Below, one piece after another: positions 1 to 7,714 of a stretch of DNA of 64,000 nucleotides. The notes beneath the pieces were generated by a model. It was not told where the DNA came from, made no database searches, and saw only the letters and a program-made list of their open reading frames with translations. The stretch covers positions 248,001 to 312,000 of the forward strand of contig NZ_FOEF01000009.1 of NCBI RefSeq assembly GCF_900110575.1, written 5' to 3'. The DNA comes from Amycolatopsis saalfeldensis. Its GTDB lineage: Bacteria; Actinomycetota; Actinomycetes; Mycobacteriales; Pseudonocardiaceae. The position numbers were made by a program, and so were the translations under genes. Each line of letters begins with the position of its first letter. Position 1 is the first letter of the stretch.

Positions 1-111
1 CCCGGACGAGGAAAGGCAGTGCACGCAGGACAGATTGCAGGCGTAGGTCAGTTCCCAGGTCAAGCAGATCGGCGCGTCGAGCCCGTACTGGAATTCGTCC
101 ACAAGCGACAT
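1..111 (-). CDS. mftC: Mycofactocin radical SAM maturase MftC (N-terminal fragment)
   Basis: Only the first 37 residues lie in the window; the gene continues past the left edge. The fragment holds the radical SAM cysteine motif CNLSCVHC (CX3CX2C, binding the 4Fe-4S cluster) preceded by the ICLTWELTYA block typical of MftC. In the known pathway MftC uses S-adenosylmethionine to oxidatively decarboxylate the C-terminal Tyr of MftA and join it to the preceding Val. The ATG (111-109) shares one base with the mftB stop (113-111), so the two genes are translationally coupled, as in other mft operons. The identification is firm because mftA and mftB sit directly upstream. Confidence 0.93.
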   Translation of the reverse strand, partial: MSLVDEFQYGLDAPICLTWELTYACNLSCVHCLSSSG

Positions 112-404
112 CACACGCTCCTCGGCTCGATCATCCGCGACGTGGCCAGCGCGGCCAGTGCTTCGCGATAGCGGGGTAGTTCGGCGGCGGTGACCCCGGC
201 CGCGGAACAGGCTTCCCGCGCACTCGGCAGGTCGGCCAGCAACCGCACGACGGCCAGCAGCACCGGGCTCTTCAGGAACGAAAGCCGCCGCGACCCGAAG
301 TGGTAGAGGAGCGCGCCGAACCGCTCCGGCCGGATCGACACCCGGTGGTCCAGCTGCCAGGCGCCGTCCAGCTCGAACGCTGCGGCCGCGACCTCAGTAG
401 ACAC
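111..404 (-). CDS. mftB: Mycofactocin precursor-binding chaperone MftB
   Basis: A 97-residue protein of the MftB family, a RiPP recognition element that binds the MftA leader and presents it to MftC. Visible family features are the FELDGAWQLDHRVSIRPERFG beta-rich start (quoted in part: the RPERFGALLYHFG block) and the C-terminal winged-helix-like half. I chose the GTG at 404, which overlaps the end of mftA by 11 bases and has GGGA about 9 bases upstream. A longer in-frame ATG exists at 467 but would lie wholly inside mftA. It ends on the mftC start codon. Confidence 0.9.
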   Translation of the reverse strand: MSTEVAAAAFELDGAWQLDHRVSIRPERFGALLYHFGSRRLSFLKSPVLLAVVRLLADLPSAREACSAAGVTAAELPRYREALAALATSRMIEPRSV

Positions 405-510
405 CGCACATCCCGTCGATCGAAACCTCCTCGACGAGCAGTTCTTCGGCGACAACAGGCTCCTCACCAGCGGAAATGTTGCTCATCGACTCTGCGGTCT
501 TCTCGGTCAT
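394..510 (-). CDS. mftA: Mycofactocin precursor peptide MftA
   Basis: A 38-residue peptide ending in IDGMCGVY, the diagnostic MftA C-terminus whose last two residues, Val and Tyr, become the cofactor core. The acidic middle (VAEELLVEEVS) is the leader that MftB binds. The ATG at 510 is preceded by GGGAG at good spacing. The frame is open further upstream, but that part has no family character. It is the first gene of the operon mftA-mftB-mftC on the minus strand, divergent from mftR. Small precursor genes like this are often missed by gene callers. Confidence 0.95.
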   Translation of the reverse strand: MTEKTAESMSNISAGEEPVVAEELLVEEVSIDGMCGVY

Positions 511-540
511 CGTGACTCCCGTGACACGTAGGCTTTTCGG

Positions 541-581
541 CACTCTGTGACGAATATCCAGCAGAGTAATGTCACGCAGTG
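541..581. promoter_or_regulatory. Candidate MftR operator in the mftA/mftR divergent region
   Basis: Two 11-bp arms, CACTCTGTGAC (541-551) and GTCACGCAGTG (571-581), form an inverted repeat with 9 of 11 positions matching. It lies in the short region between the mftA start (510) and the mftR start (618). Position and symmetry suit a TetR-type operator controlling both directions. This is inferred from sequence alone. Confidence 0.45.
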
Positions 582-617
582 TCAGAAACAAGCCCCTCCC
601 GAAGGAACGGCGTCTGG

Positions 618-1295
618 ATGACCGAACACGCCCCCGCCGGCACGCCCAGTGCACGCCGCGGCCGCCCGCCCGGTACCAGCGCCCGCAAGCTGGAGGTCAT
701 CGCGCTGCGACTGTTCGCCGAGCAGGGCTTCCACCAGACGACTGTAGATGAGATCGCGGCGTTAGCCGGCGTTAGCCGACGGACGTTTTTCCGTTACTAC
801 GACGCGAAATCCGACGTGTTGTGGAACGAATTCGACGCTGAAGTCGAAACGATCCGCACACTGCTCGCCGAGATCTCCGACGAACTCGGCATCATGGACG
901 CCATCCGAAGCGCAGTCCTGGCCGCCAACCACTACCGCGCCCAGGACGTCCCCGAACTCCGGACGCGGATGCACCTGCTCAACTCCGTTCCCGAACTGGC
1001 CGCGAGCGCGGCGATCCACTACGACGCCTGGGAGCGGGCCATCAGCGCCTACGTCGCCCACCGCACCGGCCACCCCGCTAACACGCTGTACCCCTTGGTC
1101 GTGGGCCAGGCGGTTCTGGCCGCTTGCCGCGCGGGCTACGACCGCTGGGCAGCCCGCGCGGACGCGGACCTCACGCTCTACCTCGATGCCGCGCTACGGG
1201 TGCTCGCCACCGGTTTCACCGACCAGGCCTTGACCGCCGCACCTGCGAGCGGTGTCGAAGACGACGGCCGCCGGCCCGCCGATCCTGGCTCCTAG
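618..1295 (+). CDS. mftR: TetR-family regulator of mycofactocin genes, MftR
   Basis: A 225-residue TetR-family protein. The N-terminal helix-turn-helix (AEQGFHQTTVDEIAALAGVSRRTFFRYY) is at about residues 30-60 (motif core VSRRTFFRYY), and a helical ligand domain follows. Its divergent position next to mftA matches mycobacterial loci, where MftR represses the operon and responds to long-chain acyl-CoA. I chose ATG 618, which has a GAAGGA box upstream. The GTG at 579 is in frame but sits inside the candidate operator. The adjacent sugar cluster begins after its stop and is unrelated in strand. Confidence 0.85.
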   Translation: MTEHAPAGTPSARRGRPPGTSARKLEVIALRLFAEQGFHQTTVDEIAALAGVSRRTFFRYYDAKSDVLWNEFDAEVETIRTLLAEISDELGIMDAIRSAVLAANHYRAQDVPELRTRMHLLNSVPELAASAAIHYDAWERAISAYVAHRTGHPANTLYPLVVGQAVLAACRAGYDRWAARADADLTLYLDAALRVLATGFTDQALTAAPASGVEDDGRRPADPGS

Positions 1296-1455
1296 GCGGG
1301 ATTCCGCGGCGACTACCTCCGCCGCCGGCAGTCGAGTCGTGCAGTCCGGCCCCGTGGCGCCGCAAAGGCCGCGCCCAAGCGCGTGGTTTCGATCGCGCTG
1401 CGCCAACCGGGCCGGCCGGTGGCTCAACAGTTCGTCCAGCAGAGCCGGAGCGGGA

Positions 1456-2493
1456 TCACTCGGCCGGGAGGACGATCGTTTTGAGGCTGTCCGGCTGCTC
1501 GTCGGCGCGGAGAGCGGCTCCCACGGCGGCCAGGCCGTAGCGGGCGGTCACCAGCTCGTCCAGGCGGACCTGCCCGGATTCGACCAGCCCGGCGGCCGTG
1601 GGCCAGGTTCCGGTGTAGCGGAACACCCCGGTGATCACCAGCTCCCGGTTCTGGATGACCGGGATGGGCAGCGCGATCTCGTCGGCACCCATGCCGACCA
1701 GTACCACCGTGCCCGCACCGCGCACCGCCCTGATCCCGCTGACCAATGCGGGGGTGGCTCCGGAGGCGTCGATGAACGCGTCCACCGCCAGGCTGGTGAC
1801 GTCCTCGGTGCGCGGGTCGACGACCTGGGTCGCGCCGAAGCGCGACACGAAGTCGCGCCGCTCGGGCACCGGGTCGGACACGATCACCTCGGTCGCCCCG
1901 AACGCCCGCGCGGTTTGCGCGGTGATCACCCCGATCGGCCCGGCTCCGGCGATCAGCACCCGGGAGCCCGCCGTCAGCTTCGCTTTGCGGCAGGCCCAGA
2001 TGCCCACCGACAACGGCTCGAACAGTGCCGCTGCCTCGTCGGACACCGAATCCGGCACTGCGTGGGCGAAATCGGCCTGAATGGTGACGTATTCGCAGAA
2101 CGCGCCGTCGATCGGCGGGGTGGCATAGAACTGCATGTCCGGGCACAGGTTGTAGCGGCCGGCCTTGCACTGGGCGCACACCCGGCAAGGCCGCTGCGGC
2201 TCGATCGCCACCCGCCGGCCGATCCGCGCCGGGTCGACCCCGGCGCCGGCCGCGACGATCGTGCCTGCCGCTTCGTGCCCGAGCACCAGCGGGGAATCCA
2301 CCACGAAATCGCCGATCCGGCCTTCGCGGTAGTAGTGCACGTCCGAACCGCACACGCCGACCGCGGATACCTTGATCAGCACCTCGTCGGCAGCCACTGC
2401 CGGGACCGGCCGCTGCTCGAGCATGACGGACCCGGCGCCGGTCAGGACGCTGGCACGCATGGTCTTCGGCGGCGCGGCGCTGGTCTCGGTCAC
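1456..2493 (-). CDS. Zinc-dependent polyol/sugar dehydrogenase (sorbitol/xylitol dehydrogenase type)
   Basis: A 345-residue medium-chain dehydrogenase. The catalytic zinc site is seen as GVCGSDVHYY and GHEAAG, and the structural zinc site as four Cys in CRVCAQCKAGRYNLC. The nucleotide-binding glycines are in IAGAGPIGV. The HYYREGRIGDFVV stretch is typical of sorbitol/xylitol (iditol) dehydrogenases, which oxidise a secondary hydroxyl of a polyol or aldonate using NAD. It starts at GTG 2493 after AAAAGGA. It is the last gene of a minus-strand set with the lactonase (38-base gap) and the first isomerase-like gene, so it probably acts on the same sugar. Confidence 0.85.
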   Translation of the reverse strand: MTETSAAPPKTMRASVLTGAGSVMLEQRPVPAVAADEVLIKVSAVGVCGSDVHYYREGRIGDFVVDSPLVLGHEAAGTIVAAGAGVDPARIGRRVAIEPQRPCRVCAQCKAGRYNLCPDMQFYATPPIDGAFCEYVTIQADFAHAVPDSVSDEAAALFEPLSVGIWACRKAKLTAGSRVLIAGAGPIGVITAQTARAFGATEVIVSDPVPERRDFVSRFGATQVVDPRTEDVTSLAVDAFIDASGATPALVSGIRAVRGAGTVVLVGMGADEIALPIPVIQNRELVITGVFRYTGTWPTAAGLVESGQVRLDELVTARYGLAAVGAALRADEQPDSLKTIVLPAE

Positions 2494-2531
2494 CGGATCA
2501 CGTTCCTTTTCACAGTTCTCGAATCCCGTAG

Positions 2532-3602
2532 TCAGCCGGCGAACCGCAGGCAGACCGGAGTGGGGACCGCAGTGCCGGACACCAGCGCGAGACGGGGTTC
2601 CGCCTCGTCGAAGGCGAACAGCTGCACGGTGTCGCTGTCCTGGTTGCCCACCAGCAGCTGAGTGCCGTCGGGCGTCAGCACGAAGTCGCGCGGCTCCCGG
2701 CCGCGAGTGGGCTCGGTGGTCTTCAGCTGCACCGTCGAGCCGTCGAAGGCGAACACGGCGATGCTGTCGTGGCCCCGGTTGGACACCAGCACCGAGCGGC
2801 CGGATGCCGACACCCGGATGGCGCTGGTCTGGTTGTGCCCGGCGAAGTCGTCGGGGAGCGTGGAGACGAGCTGGACCTGGGTGAAGCGGTCGCCGTTGCG
2901 GCGCAGCACGGCCAGCGTGCTGTCCAGCTCGTTGAGCAGGAACAGGTGCTCGCCGTCAGGGTGGAAGGCCAGGTGCCGGGGCCCGGCGCCGGGGGCGCAG
3001 GCGATGCGGGCCTCCGGGCGCTCGGTCAGGTGGCCGTCCTCGCCCAGCCGGTAGACCAGCACTGCGTCCAGGCCGAGGTCGGGGACCAGCAGCTCACCGG
3101 TGACCGGGTCGAACAGGATCTGGTGTGCGTGCGGGCCGGTCTGGCGGACCGGGTGCACGCTGGAGCCCTCGTGCTGCACGTGCTCGACCAGATCGCCCAG
3201 CTGTCCGCCGGGTTCCCGGCGGAACACCGAGATCGAGCCCGTGCGGTAGTTGGCCACGAGGACGAACCGCTCGGCCGGGTCCAGGTCCAGGTGCGCGGGC
3301 TCCACCCCGCGTGAGGAGGCTGTATTGAGCGCGGTGAGCGCCCCGGTTTCCGGGTCCCGGGCGTAGGCGGCCACACCGCCGCCGGGCCGGTCCTCGAACT
3401 CGACGGTTTCCACCACCGCATAGAGGAAGCGGCCGTCGGCCGTGGTGGTCACCCACGACGGGTTGCGCACCTCGGCGGTCACCGTGACGCCGGTGAGCCC
3501 CTCGGCGTCGCAGGACGCGCCGAGGATCCCGGTCGCGTGCCCGTCCACGTGCGGCAGTTTCTCGGTGTAGGTCCCGATGATCAGCGAGCGTGCTGCGCTC
3601 AT
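2532..3602 (-). CDS. Beta-propeller lactonase (6-phosphogluconolactonase-like, YbhE/Pgl family)
   Basis: A 356-residue protein of the seven-bladed beta-propeller lactonase family, with repeated blade patterns such as GTYTE, GVEPAHLDLDP, GPRHLAFHPDGEHL and PRDFVLTPDGTQL. Family members hydrolyse sugar lactones. No signal peptide is visible, so it acts in the cytoplasm. ATG 3602 has GAAGGAG close upstream. It sits between the isomerase-like and dehydrogenase genes in one operon. This fits hydrolysis of a lactone made when the sugar is oxidised at C1. The exact lactone is unknown. Confidence 0.85.
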   Translation of the reverse strand: MSAARSLIIGTYTEKLPHVDGHATGILGASCDAEGLTGVTVTAEVRNPSWVTTTADGRFLYAVVETVEFEDRPGGGVAAYARDPETGALTALNTASSRGVEPAHLDLDPAERFVLVANYRTGSISVFRREPGGQLGDLVEHVQHEGSSVHPVRQTGPHAHQILFDPVTGELLVPDLGLDAVLVYRLGEDGHLTERPEARIACAPGAGPRHLAFHPDGEHLFLLNELDSTLAVLRRNGDRFTQVQLVSTLPDDFAGHNQTSAIRVSASGRSVLVSNRGHDSIAVFAFDGSTVQLKTTEPTRGREPRDFVLTPDGTQLLVGNQDSDTVQLFAFDEAEPRLALVSGTAVPTPVCLRFAG

Positions 3603-3639
3603 GCGCTCCTTCTCCTGTACGTGCTGTGCTGTGCGACGG

Positions 3640-4581
3640 TCATTCGACGGTGAGGCCGACTTCGCGGGCGGCCTCGGTCAGGTGGGCCAGTGCGATCCGG
3701 TACTCGTCCTCGAACCCGGGGGTGGCTTCCACGTTGCCGTGGTAGGCGCCGTGATCGTCGCGGGTGCCCCGGGAAACGCCGGGGATGTCCTCGAACTCCA
3801 ACGAGACCACGCCGTCGAAACCGGTGTCCTTCAGTGCTTGCAGCAGGTGGGTCCAGTTGATCTTGCCCATGCCTGGTCGCCAGTGGACGTTGGTTTCGCC
3901 GTCGTTGTCGGAGAAGTGGCAGTGCAGGACGTGCGGGGCCAGGCGGTATACCGCGATGTGGGGCAGGTCGCCGACGGGGAAGAGGTGGCTGGGGTCGAGG
4001 TTGATGCCGAGTGCGGGGGAGTCGACGGCCTCGATGAGGCGTAGCAGGCCTTCGGTGTTGGCGCCGTAGCGGAACGGGTGCGGTTCGAGGCTGTACTTGA
4101 TCCCGCCGTCCTCAGCTGCTTGCGCGCAGGTGCGCAGCGCTGCTACGTAGTCTGCCCAGTTGCGCTTCCAGTCCAAATCGGACGGTACGGCGCGGGAGAA
4201 GGTCTGCATGTGCGGGCGATCCATCAACGCCGGGTGCTCCAGGGCGAACGGGTAGTGCACGACGGTGTTGATGATCGGCGAACCCAGCGCGACCGTCTTC
4301 TCGACGCCGCGCTTGAACAGGTCGGTCGCGGCCTGCCGCCGGTCCGCGTCCGGGCTGGCCAGCTCGGGCGTCTTCACGACGAACTGGGACAGCACCATGC
4401 CCTCGTCGTCGAGGACCTGCCGCAGCTCGCGCACGGTCCGGTCGGTGTAGTACTCGGTGAAGCTGACCTCGTCCCAGGCGATCAGCTCGGTGGCGCGGAA
4501 CCCCGCGCGCCCGATGCGGCGGATGGCCGAGTCGTAGGGCTCATCCCACTTCCACGGCCAGATCGATGCTCCGAATCGCAC
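3640..4581 (-). CDS. Sugar phosphate isomerase/epimerase (xylose-isomerase-like TIM barrel), copy 1
   Basis: A 313-residue AP endonuclease 2/xylose isomerase-like TIM-barrel protein. Metal-ligand candidates are the Glu of KYSLEPHPFRYG, the Asp/His of NLDPSHLF, the His pair of HCHFSDNDGE, and the Glu of VSLEFED. I chose GTG 4581, which has GAGGAGG 9 bases upstream; the longer open frame lacks a ribosome site and the family start. It is strikingly similar to the gene at 7715-8656 over the C-terminal two thirds. Proteins of this fold isomerise or epimerise keto-sugars, and some cleave 3-oxo-glycosides; which applies here cannot be told. It heads the operon with the lactonase and dehydrogenase. 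Confidence 0.85.
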   Translation of the reverse strand: MRFGASIWPWKWDEPYDSAIRRIGRAGFRATELIAWDEVSFTEYYTDRTVRELRQVLDDEGMVLSQFVVKTPELASPDADRRQAATDLFKRGVEKTVALGSPIINTVVHYPFALEHPALMDRPHMQTFSRAVPSDLDWKRNWADYVAALRTCAQAAEDGGIKYSLEPHPFRYGANTEGLLRLIEAVDSPALGINLDPSHLFPVGDLPHIAVYRLAPHVLHCHFSDNDGETNVHWRPGMGKINWTHLLQALKDTGFDGVVSLEFEDIPGVSRGTRDDHGAYHGNVEATPGFEDEYRIALAHLTEAAREVGLTVE

Positions 4582-4641
4582 GCCACGTACCTCCTCGTTC
4601 CACCGGGCGGTGGCCACTGGCCCAATAGTGAACACTTGACT

Positions 4642-4670
4642 ACAGTTGAAACGTAGCACATGGTTTACAT
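4642..4670. promoter_or_regulatory. Shared motif ACAGTTGA/GTTTACAT between divergent sugar genes
   Basis: ACAGTTGA (4642-4649) and GTTTACAT (4663-4670) lie in the AT-richer region between the divergent isomerase-like and decarboxylase genes. The same two words recur at 8738-8751, and ACAGTTG recurs inverted at 14145-14151. The likely role is a common operator or activator site for the sugar cluster; this is an inference. Confidence 0.35.
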
Positions 4671-4703
4671 TTCGTGAAGACGTCAATCCCTGGAGGATCG
4701 GCC

Positions 4704-5393
4704 ATGTCCGCGGCCCCGGAAACACACCTGCAGCTGGCCCTCGATCACACCGATCCGGCGCCGGCCGAACGCCTGGTGGAGCTGCTCGCCCCGACCTTGC
4801 GAAGGGTGGAGGTCGGTACTCCGCTGGTGCTGGCCGCAGGACTGGGCATGGTGGCCCGCGTCCGCGCGCTGGCCGGGGGATCGGCCACGGTGGTGGCGGA
4901 TGTGAAGATCTGCGACGCCGGCGAGAAGATCGCGCGCAGTGCGGTGGCCGCCGGGGCCGACGTGCTCACCGTGGTCGCCACCGCGATCGACGATGTCACC
5001 TGGCGCGGGGTGCTGCGCGCCGCGGCCGACCGCGACGGCGGCACGGCCTCGGTCGTGCTAGATACCATCGGCCCGTCCCTCGACCTGCCCGCGCTGGCCG
5101 GATTCCTCGCCGCGGCAAAGGAAAGCGGCGTGCCGGTGGAACTGTGCGTGCACCGCCCGAAGGTCGGCTCACCCGGGTTCACGCAGCTGATCCAACCGGT
5201 CAACGACCACGTGCCCGGCTTCGCCTCGCTGGCGGTGGCCGGCAAACTCGCGCCGGCGGAGGCGGGCCCGGCCCTGACTGCCGGATTCGGCACCTTGATC
5301 GTGGGCGGGGCGGTCGCCGACGCCGCGGACCCCGCCGCCGTATGGGCGGAGTTCCGCCGCGAGATCGCCCGGGCCTGGCGGTGGCCGGGCTGA
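4704..5393 (+). CDS. OMP decarboxylase-superfamily protein (3-keto-L-gulonate-6-phosphate decarboxylase / hexulose-6-phosphate synthase type)
   Basis: A 229-residue alpha/beta barrel of the KGPDC/HPS group. The signature VVADVKICDAGEKIAR (DxKxxD, the metal and catalytic cluster), LQLALDH at the first strand, and the late glycine-rich FGTLIVGGAV phosphate-binding loop are all visible. Such enzymes either decarboxylate 3-keto-hexonate 6-phosphates to a pentulose 5-phosphate or add formaldehyde to ribulose 5-phosphate. The neighbouring kinase, lactonase and dehydrogenase favour decarboxylation of a 3-keto-aldonate phosphate. ATG 4704 follows GGAGG. It is transcribed away from the isomerase-like gene and ends at a hairpin shared with the convergent kinase. 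Confidence 0.8.
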   Translation: MSAAPETHLQLALDHTDPAPAERLVELLAPTLRRVEVGTPLVLAAGLGMVARVRALAGGSATVVADVKICDAGEKIARSAVAAGADVLTVVATAIDDVTWRGVLRAAADRDGGTASVVLDTIGPSLDLPALAGFLAAAKESGVPVELCVHRPKVGSPGFTQLIQPVNDHVPGFASLAVAGKLAPAEAGPALTAGFGTLIVGGAVADAADPAAVWAEFRREIARAWRWPG

Positions 5394-5412
5394 TCCGGAC
5401 CCCATCGCCGCA

Positions 5413-5441
5413 GCGCCGGGAATCCGTCGGATCCCCGGCGC
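5413..5441. terminator. Hairpin between convergent decarboxylase and kinase genes
   Basis: A 13-bp stem with one mismatch (GCGCCGGGAATCC pairing with GGATCCCCGGCGC) around a GTC loop, placed just after the decarboxylase stop and before the end of the convergent kinase. No T-run is present, as is usual in high-GC actinobacteria. Confidence 0.6.
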
Positions 5442-5532
5442 CACAGGCGATTCCGGTCCACCCGGCCGGTGCGCTCCGCTTGCTTCCGGGACACCGCGGG
5501 TCACTGGGCTCGGCGGACGTGCGGGCCGGGGT

Positions 5533-6963
5533 TCAGGGCCAGAGCAGGCGGCGGCATTCCGCGATCCGCCCGGACACCGTCCGCAGACGCCGGTGCTCGG
5601 CCGGGTCCGGTTCGGCGACGGGGCGCAGCGCCGGGGTGAACACCTCGTCGAGACCGGCTTGCTCGGCCACGGCCCAGCCCAGCATCGCCACCCCGACGGA
5701 GGTCGCGCAATCCGGGTCCGGCGCGGCGGCAGGCAGGCCCAGCGCGTCGGTCATCAGCTGGACCCACCGCTTGTCCTGCAGGAATCCGCCGGTGAACACC
5801 ACCTGTCCGGGCCGGCCGGCCACCGACTGCACGGCGGCGGCCAGATCCTGCACGGCCGCGGCCAGGCCGTCGAGCACGGCCCGCGCCAGGTCGGCCGAAC
5901 CGTGGTGAGCGGCGAGGCCGAGGAAGGCCGCGCGCAGTTCGGAACGCCACCACGGCGCCCGCTCACCGTTGAGGTAGGGCACGAACAGCAGTTCCGGATC
6001 GGCGGGCACGCCGAAGGCGGCATCGGCCAGTTCTGGGATGCTGCCGCCCATACCGACCCGATCACGAAGCCAGGTCAGCAGGTTGCCGCCGTTGCTGCCC
6101 GCGCCGCCGGTGACCCACAGCCGCTCGGTGACCGGGTAGCACCAGGTGCGCTGCCGCGGGTCGCCCACGCGCGTGCCGGAAGCGGCGCGCACCGCAACGC
6201 TGGTGCCGACCGTGCACGAGGCCACTTGCTCCCGCGTACCGGCGGCACCGAGCTGGCTCAGCGGCCCGTCCATCCCGCCGGCGGCGACCGGCAGCCCTGC
6301 GGGCAGGCCGAGTTCGGCCGCGACCCCGGCCCGCAGTGGAGCCGAATCGGTCGCGCCGCGCACTTCGGGCAGCCGCGCACTGGGCACGCCGAGTCGGCTT
6401 AGCAGGGCGGTGTCCCATCGCCAGGCCGCGCTGTCGAACACTCCGGAGGACGCCGCGGTCATCGGATCGGTCCACAGCGCACCGGTCAACCAGGCGAACA
6501 CCACGTCCTTGATGCCGGCCAGCCGCCCGTCGGCGCGCAGGCCGCGCTCGGCCAGGTAGCGCAGTTTCGCCGGCCAGTAACTGACATCCGGCGGACACAG
6601 CGTCCGGGGATAGGCCTCGGCCAGCGCCTCGGCCAGCTCGGGATAGTGCCCGGCAGCTCGCGTGTCCGACCACAGCAGCACCTCCGAACGCGCCTGCTCC
6701 CCGGGCTCCATCGCCACCAGGCTGCTGGCGGTGCCGGAGGCGGCCAGCGCCACCGGCCGCAGCCGGGGATCGGCGGCCAACGGACGGAGCACCGCCCGCA
6801 CCGCGGTCAGCACCTCGTCCAGGTCGTGACCGGAGGTGCCGTCCGCGGCGACCCGGGTGTCCAGGTCGAGGGCCCGCTCGGCCACGACGCGCAGATCCCG
6901 GTCGTGAGCACGGGCGCGGACACCGCTGGAGCTGATGTCCAGCGCCAGCACGACGTCGGTCAC
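5533..6963 (-). CDS. FGGY-family carbohydrate kinase (xylulokinase-like)
   Basis: A 476-residue FGGY sugar kinase. The N-terminal phosphate loop region is LALDISSSGVRA. The substrate-binding core includes GGMDGPLSQLGAAGT. The C-terminal ATPase fold carries the VVFTGGFLQDKRWVQLM signature. It phosphorylates a sugar, ketose or sugar acid with ATP. I chose GTG 6963, five bases after the TetR stop; the frame runs far upstream but only as a shadow of TetR. In this cluster it most likely makes the phosphorylated keto-acid consumed by the decarboxylase at 4704. The true substrate is not identifiable. Confidence 0.85.
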   Translation of the reverse strand: MTDVVLALDISSSGVRARAHDRDLRVVAERALDLDTRVAADGTSGHDLDEVLTAVRAVLRPLAADPRLRPVALAASGTASSLVAMEPGEQARSEVLLWSDTRAAGHYPELAEALAEAYPRTLCPPDVSYWPAKLRYLAERGLRADGRLAGIKDVVFAWLTGALWTDPMTAASSGVFDSAAWRWDTALLSRLGVPSARLPEVRGATDSAPLRAGVAAELGLPAGLPVAAGGMDGPLSQLGAAGTREQVASCTVGTSVAVRAASGTRVGDPRQRTWCYPVTERLWVTGGAGSNGGNLLTWLRDRVGMGGSIPELADAAFGVPADPELLFVPYLNGERAPWWRSELRAAFLGLAAHHGSADLARAVLDGLAAAVQDLAAAVQSVAGRPGQVVFTGGFLQDKRWVQLMTDALGLPAAAPDPDCATSVGVAMLGWAVAEQAGLDEVFTPALRPVAEPDPAEHRRLRTVSGRIAECRRLLWP

Positions 6964-6968
6964 CAGGC

Positions 6969-7628
6969 TCAGTCCTGCCCGTCCTGCCCGGGCACCAGAT
7001 CCGCCCGGCCGGTCCACCGGTGCAGGTACTGCCCCAGCGCCCGGCTGAACACCCCGACCAGATCGAGACCCGGATCGATCAGCCACTGCAACTGGACGCC
7101 GTCCATCATCGCGAAGAGCGAACGGACCTCGGCCTCGATGAGCTCGTCGGCCAGCCACACCGCATCGCCCGCGTCCCGGGCCTCCCGCAGGTGCTGGACC
7201 CCCGTCGAGACGACCCGGTCGTAGCGGTTGCGCACGAACTGCCGGGCCGGGTGCTCGGGGTGCGTGGACTCGGCCGAGAGGGTGAGGAACAGCTCGATCA
7301 GCCCGCGATGCGCCTGGTTGTACAGCACGGCATCGCGCAACCGCACGAAGTAGTCCAGGCCGTGAACGTCCGGCGGGTTGCGCGCCTCGGCGTCGGCGTC
7401 CCAGTTCTCCAGTACGGCCGACAGCAGGCCTTCCTTGCTGCCGAAGTGCCGGGTCAGGGCGGCCGGGGTGACCCCGACCTCCTCGGCGATCTGGCGCAGC
7501 GAACCGCTGACGAACCCGTAGGAGGCGAACACCCGGGAGGCGGATTCGATGATCTCCCGGCGCCGGCGGATCCCGTTCTGGTAAGGACCGCGCACCACTT
7601 TGGCGCCGATCTCCTGCGCATCCACCAT
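6969..7628 (-). CDS. TetR-family transcriptional regulator
   Basis: A 219-residue TetR protein with the DNA-binding domain at about residues 20-65 (FASYGFVSGSLRQIAEEV and TPAALTRHFGSKEGLL) and a helical C-terminal ligand domain. It lies in the middle of the sugar cluster, directly upstream of the kinase in the same orientation, so it is the likely local regulator. A perfect 7-bp inverted repeat (7673-7696) lies just upstream of its start and may be its own operator. ATG 7628 follows GGGGAA. Confidence 0.85.
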   Translation of the reverse strand: MVDAQEIGAKVVRGPYQNGIRRRREIIESASRVFASYGFVSGSLRQIAEEVGVTPAALTRHFGSKEGLLSAVLENWDADAEARNPPDVHGLDYFVRLRDAVLYNQAHRGLIELFLTLSAESTHPEHPARQFVRNRYDRVVSTGVQHLREARDAGDAVWLADELIEAEVRSLFAMMDGVQLQWLIDPGLDLVGVFSRALGQYLHRWTGRADLVPGQDGQD

Positions 7629-7672
7629 GATGTTCCCCGCTCTGTGCAGTACCGCAGCGCCTGCGACAACCT

Positions 7673-7696
7673 AAAAGTTATCACATGCAAACTTTT
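7673..7696. promoter_or_regulatory. Inverted repeat upstream of the sugar-cluster TetR gene
   Basis: AAAAGTT (7673-7679) and AACTTTT (7690-7696) are perfect 7-bp arms with a 10-base spacer, in the 86-base gap between the second isomerase-like gene and the TetR gene. The A/T arms stand out in this high-GC context. It is a candidate TetR operator and may allow autoregulation. Confidence 0.45.
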
Positions 7697-7714
7697 GACG
7701 CATCCCTGGCGCCG

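Noticed and set aside
1252..2661. 469-codon open frame opposite the zinc dehydrogenase
   Set aside because: It is antisense to a clear dehydrogenase, rich in Arg/Gly/Asp as expected of a high-GC shadow, and lacks any family motif.
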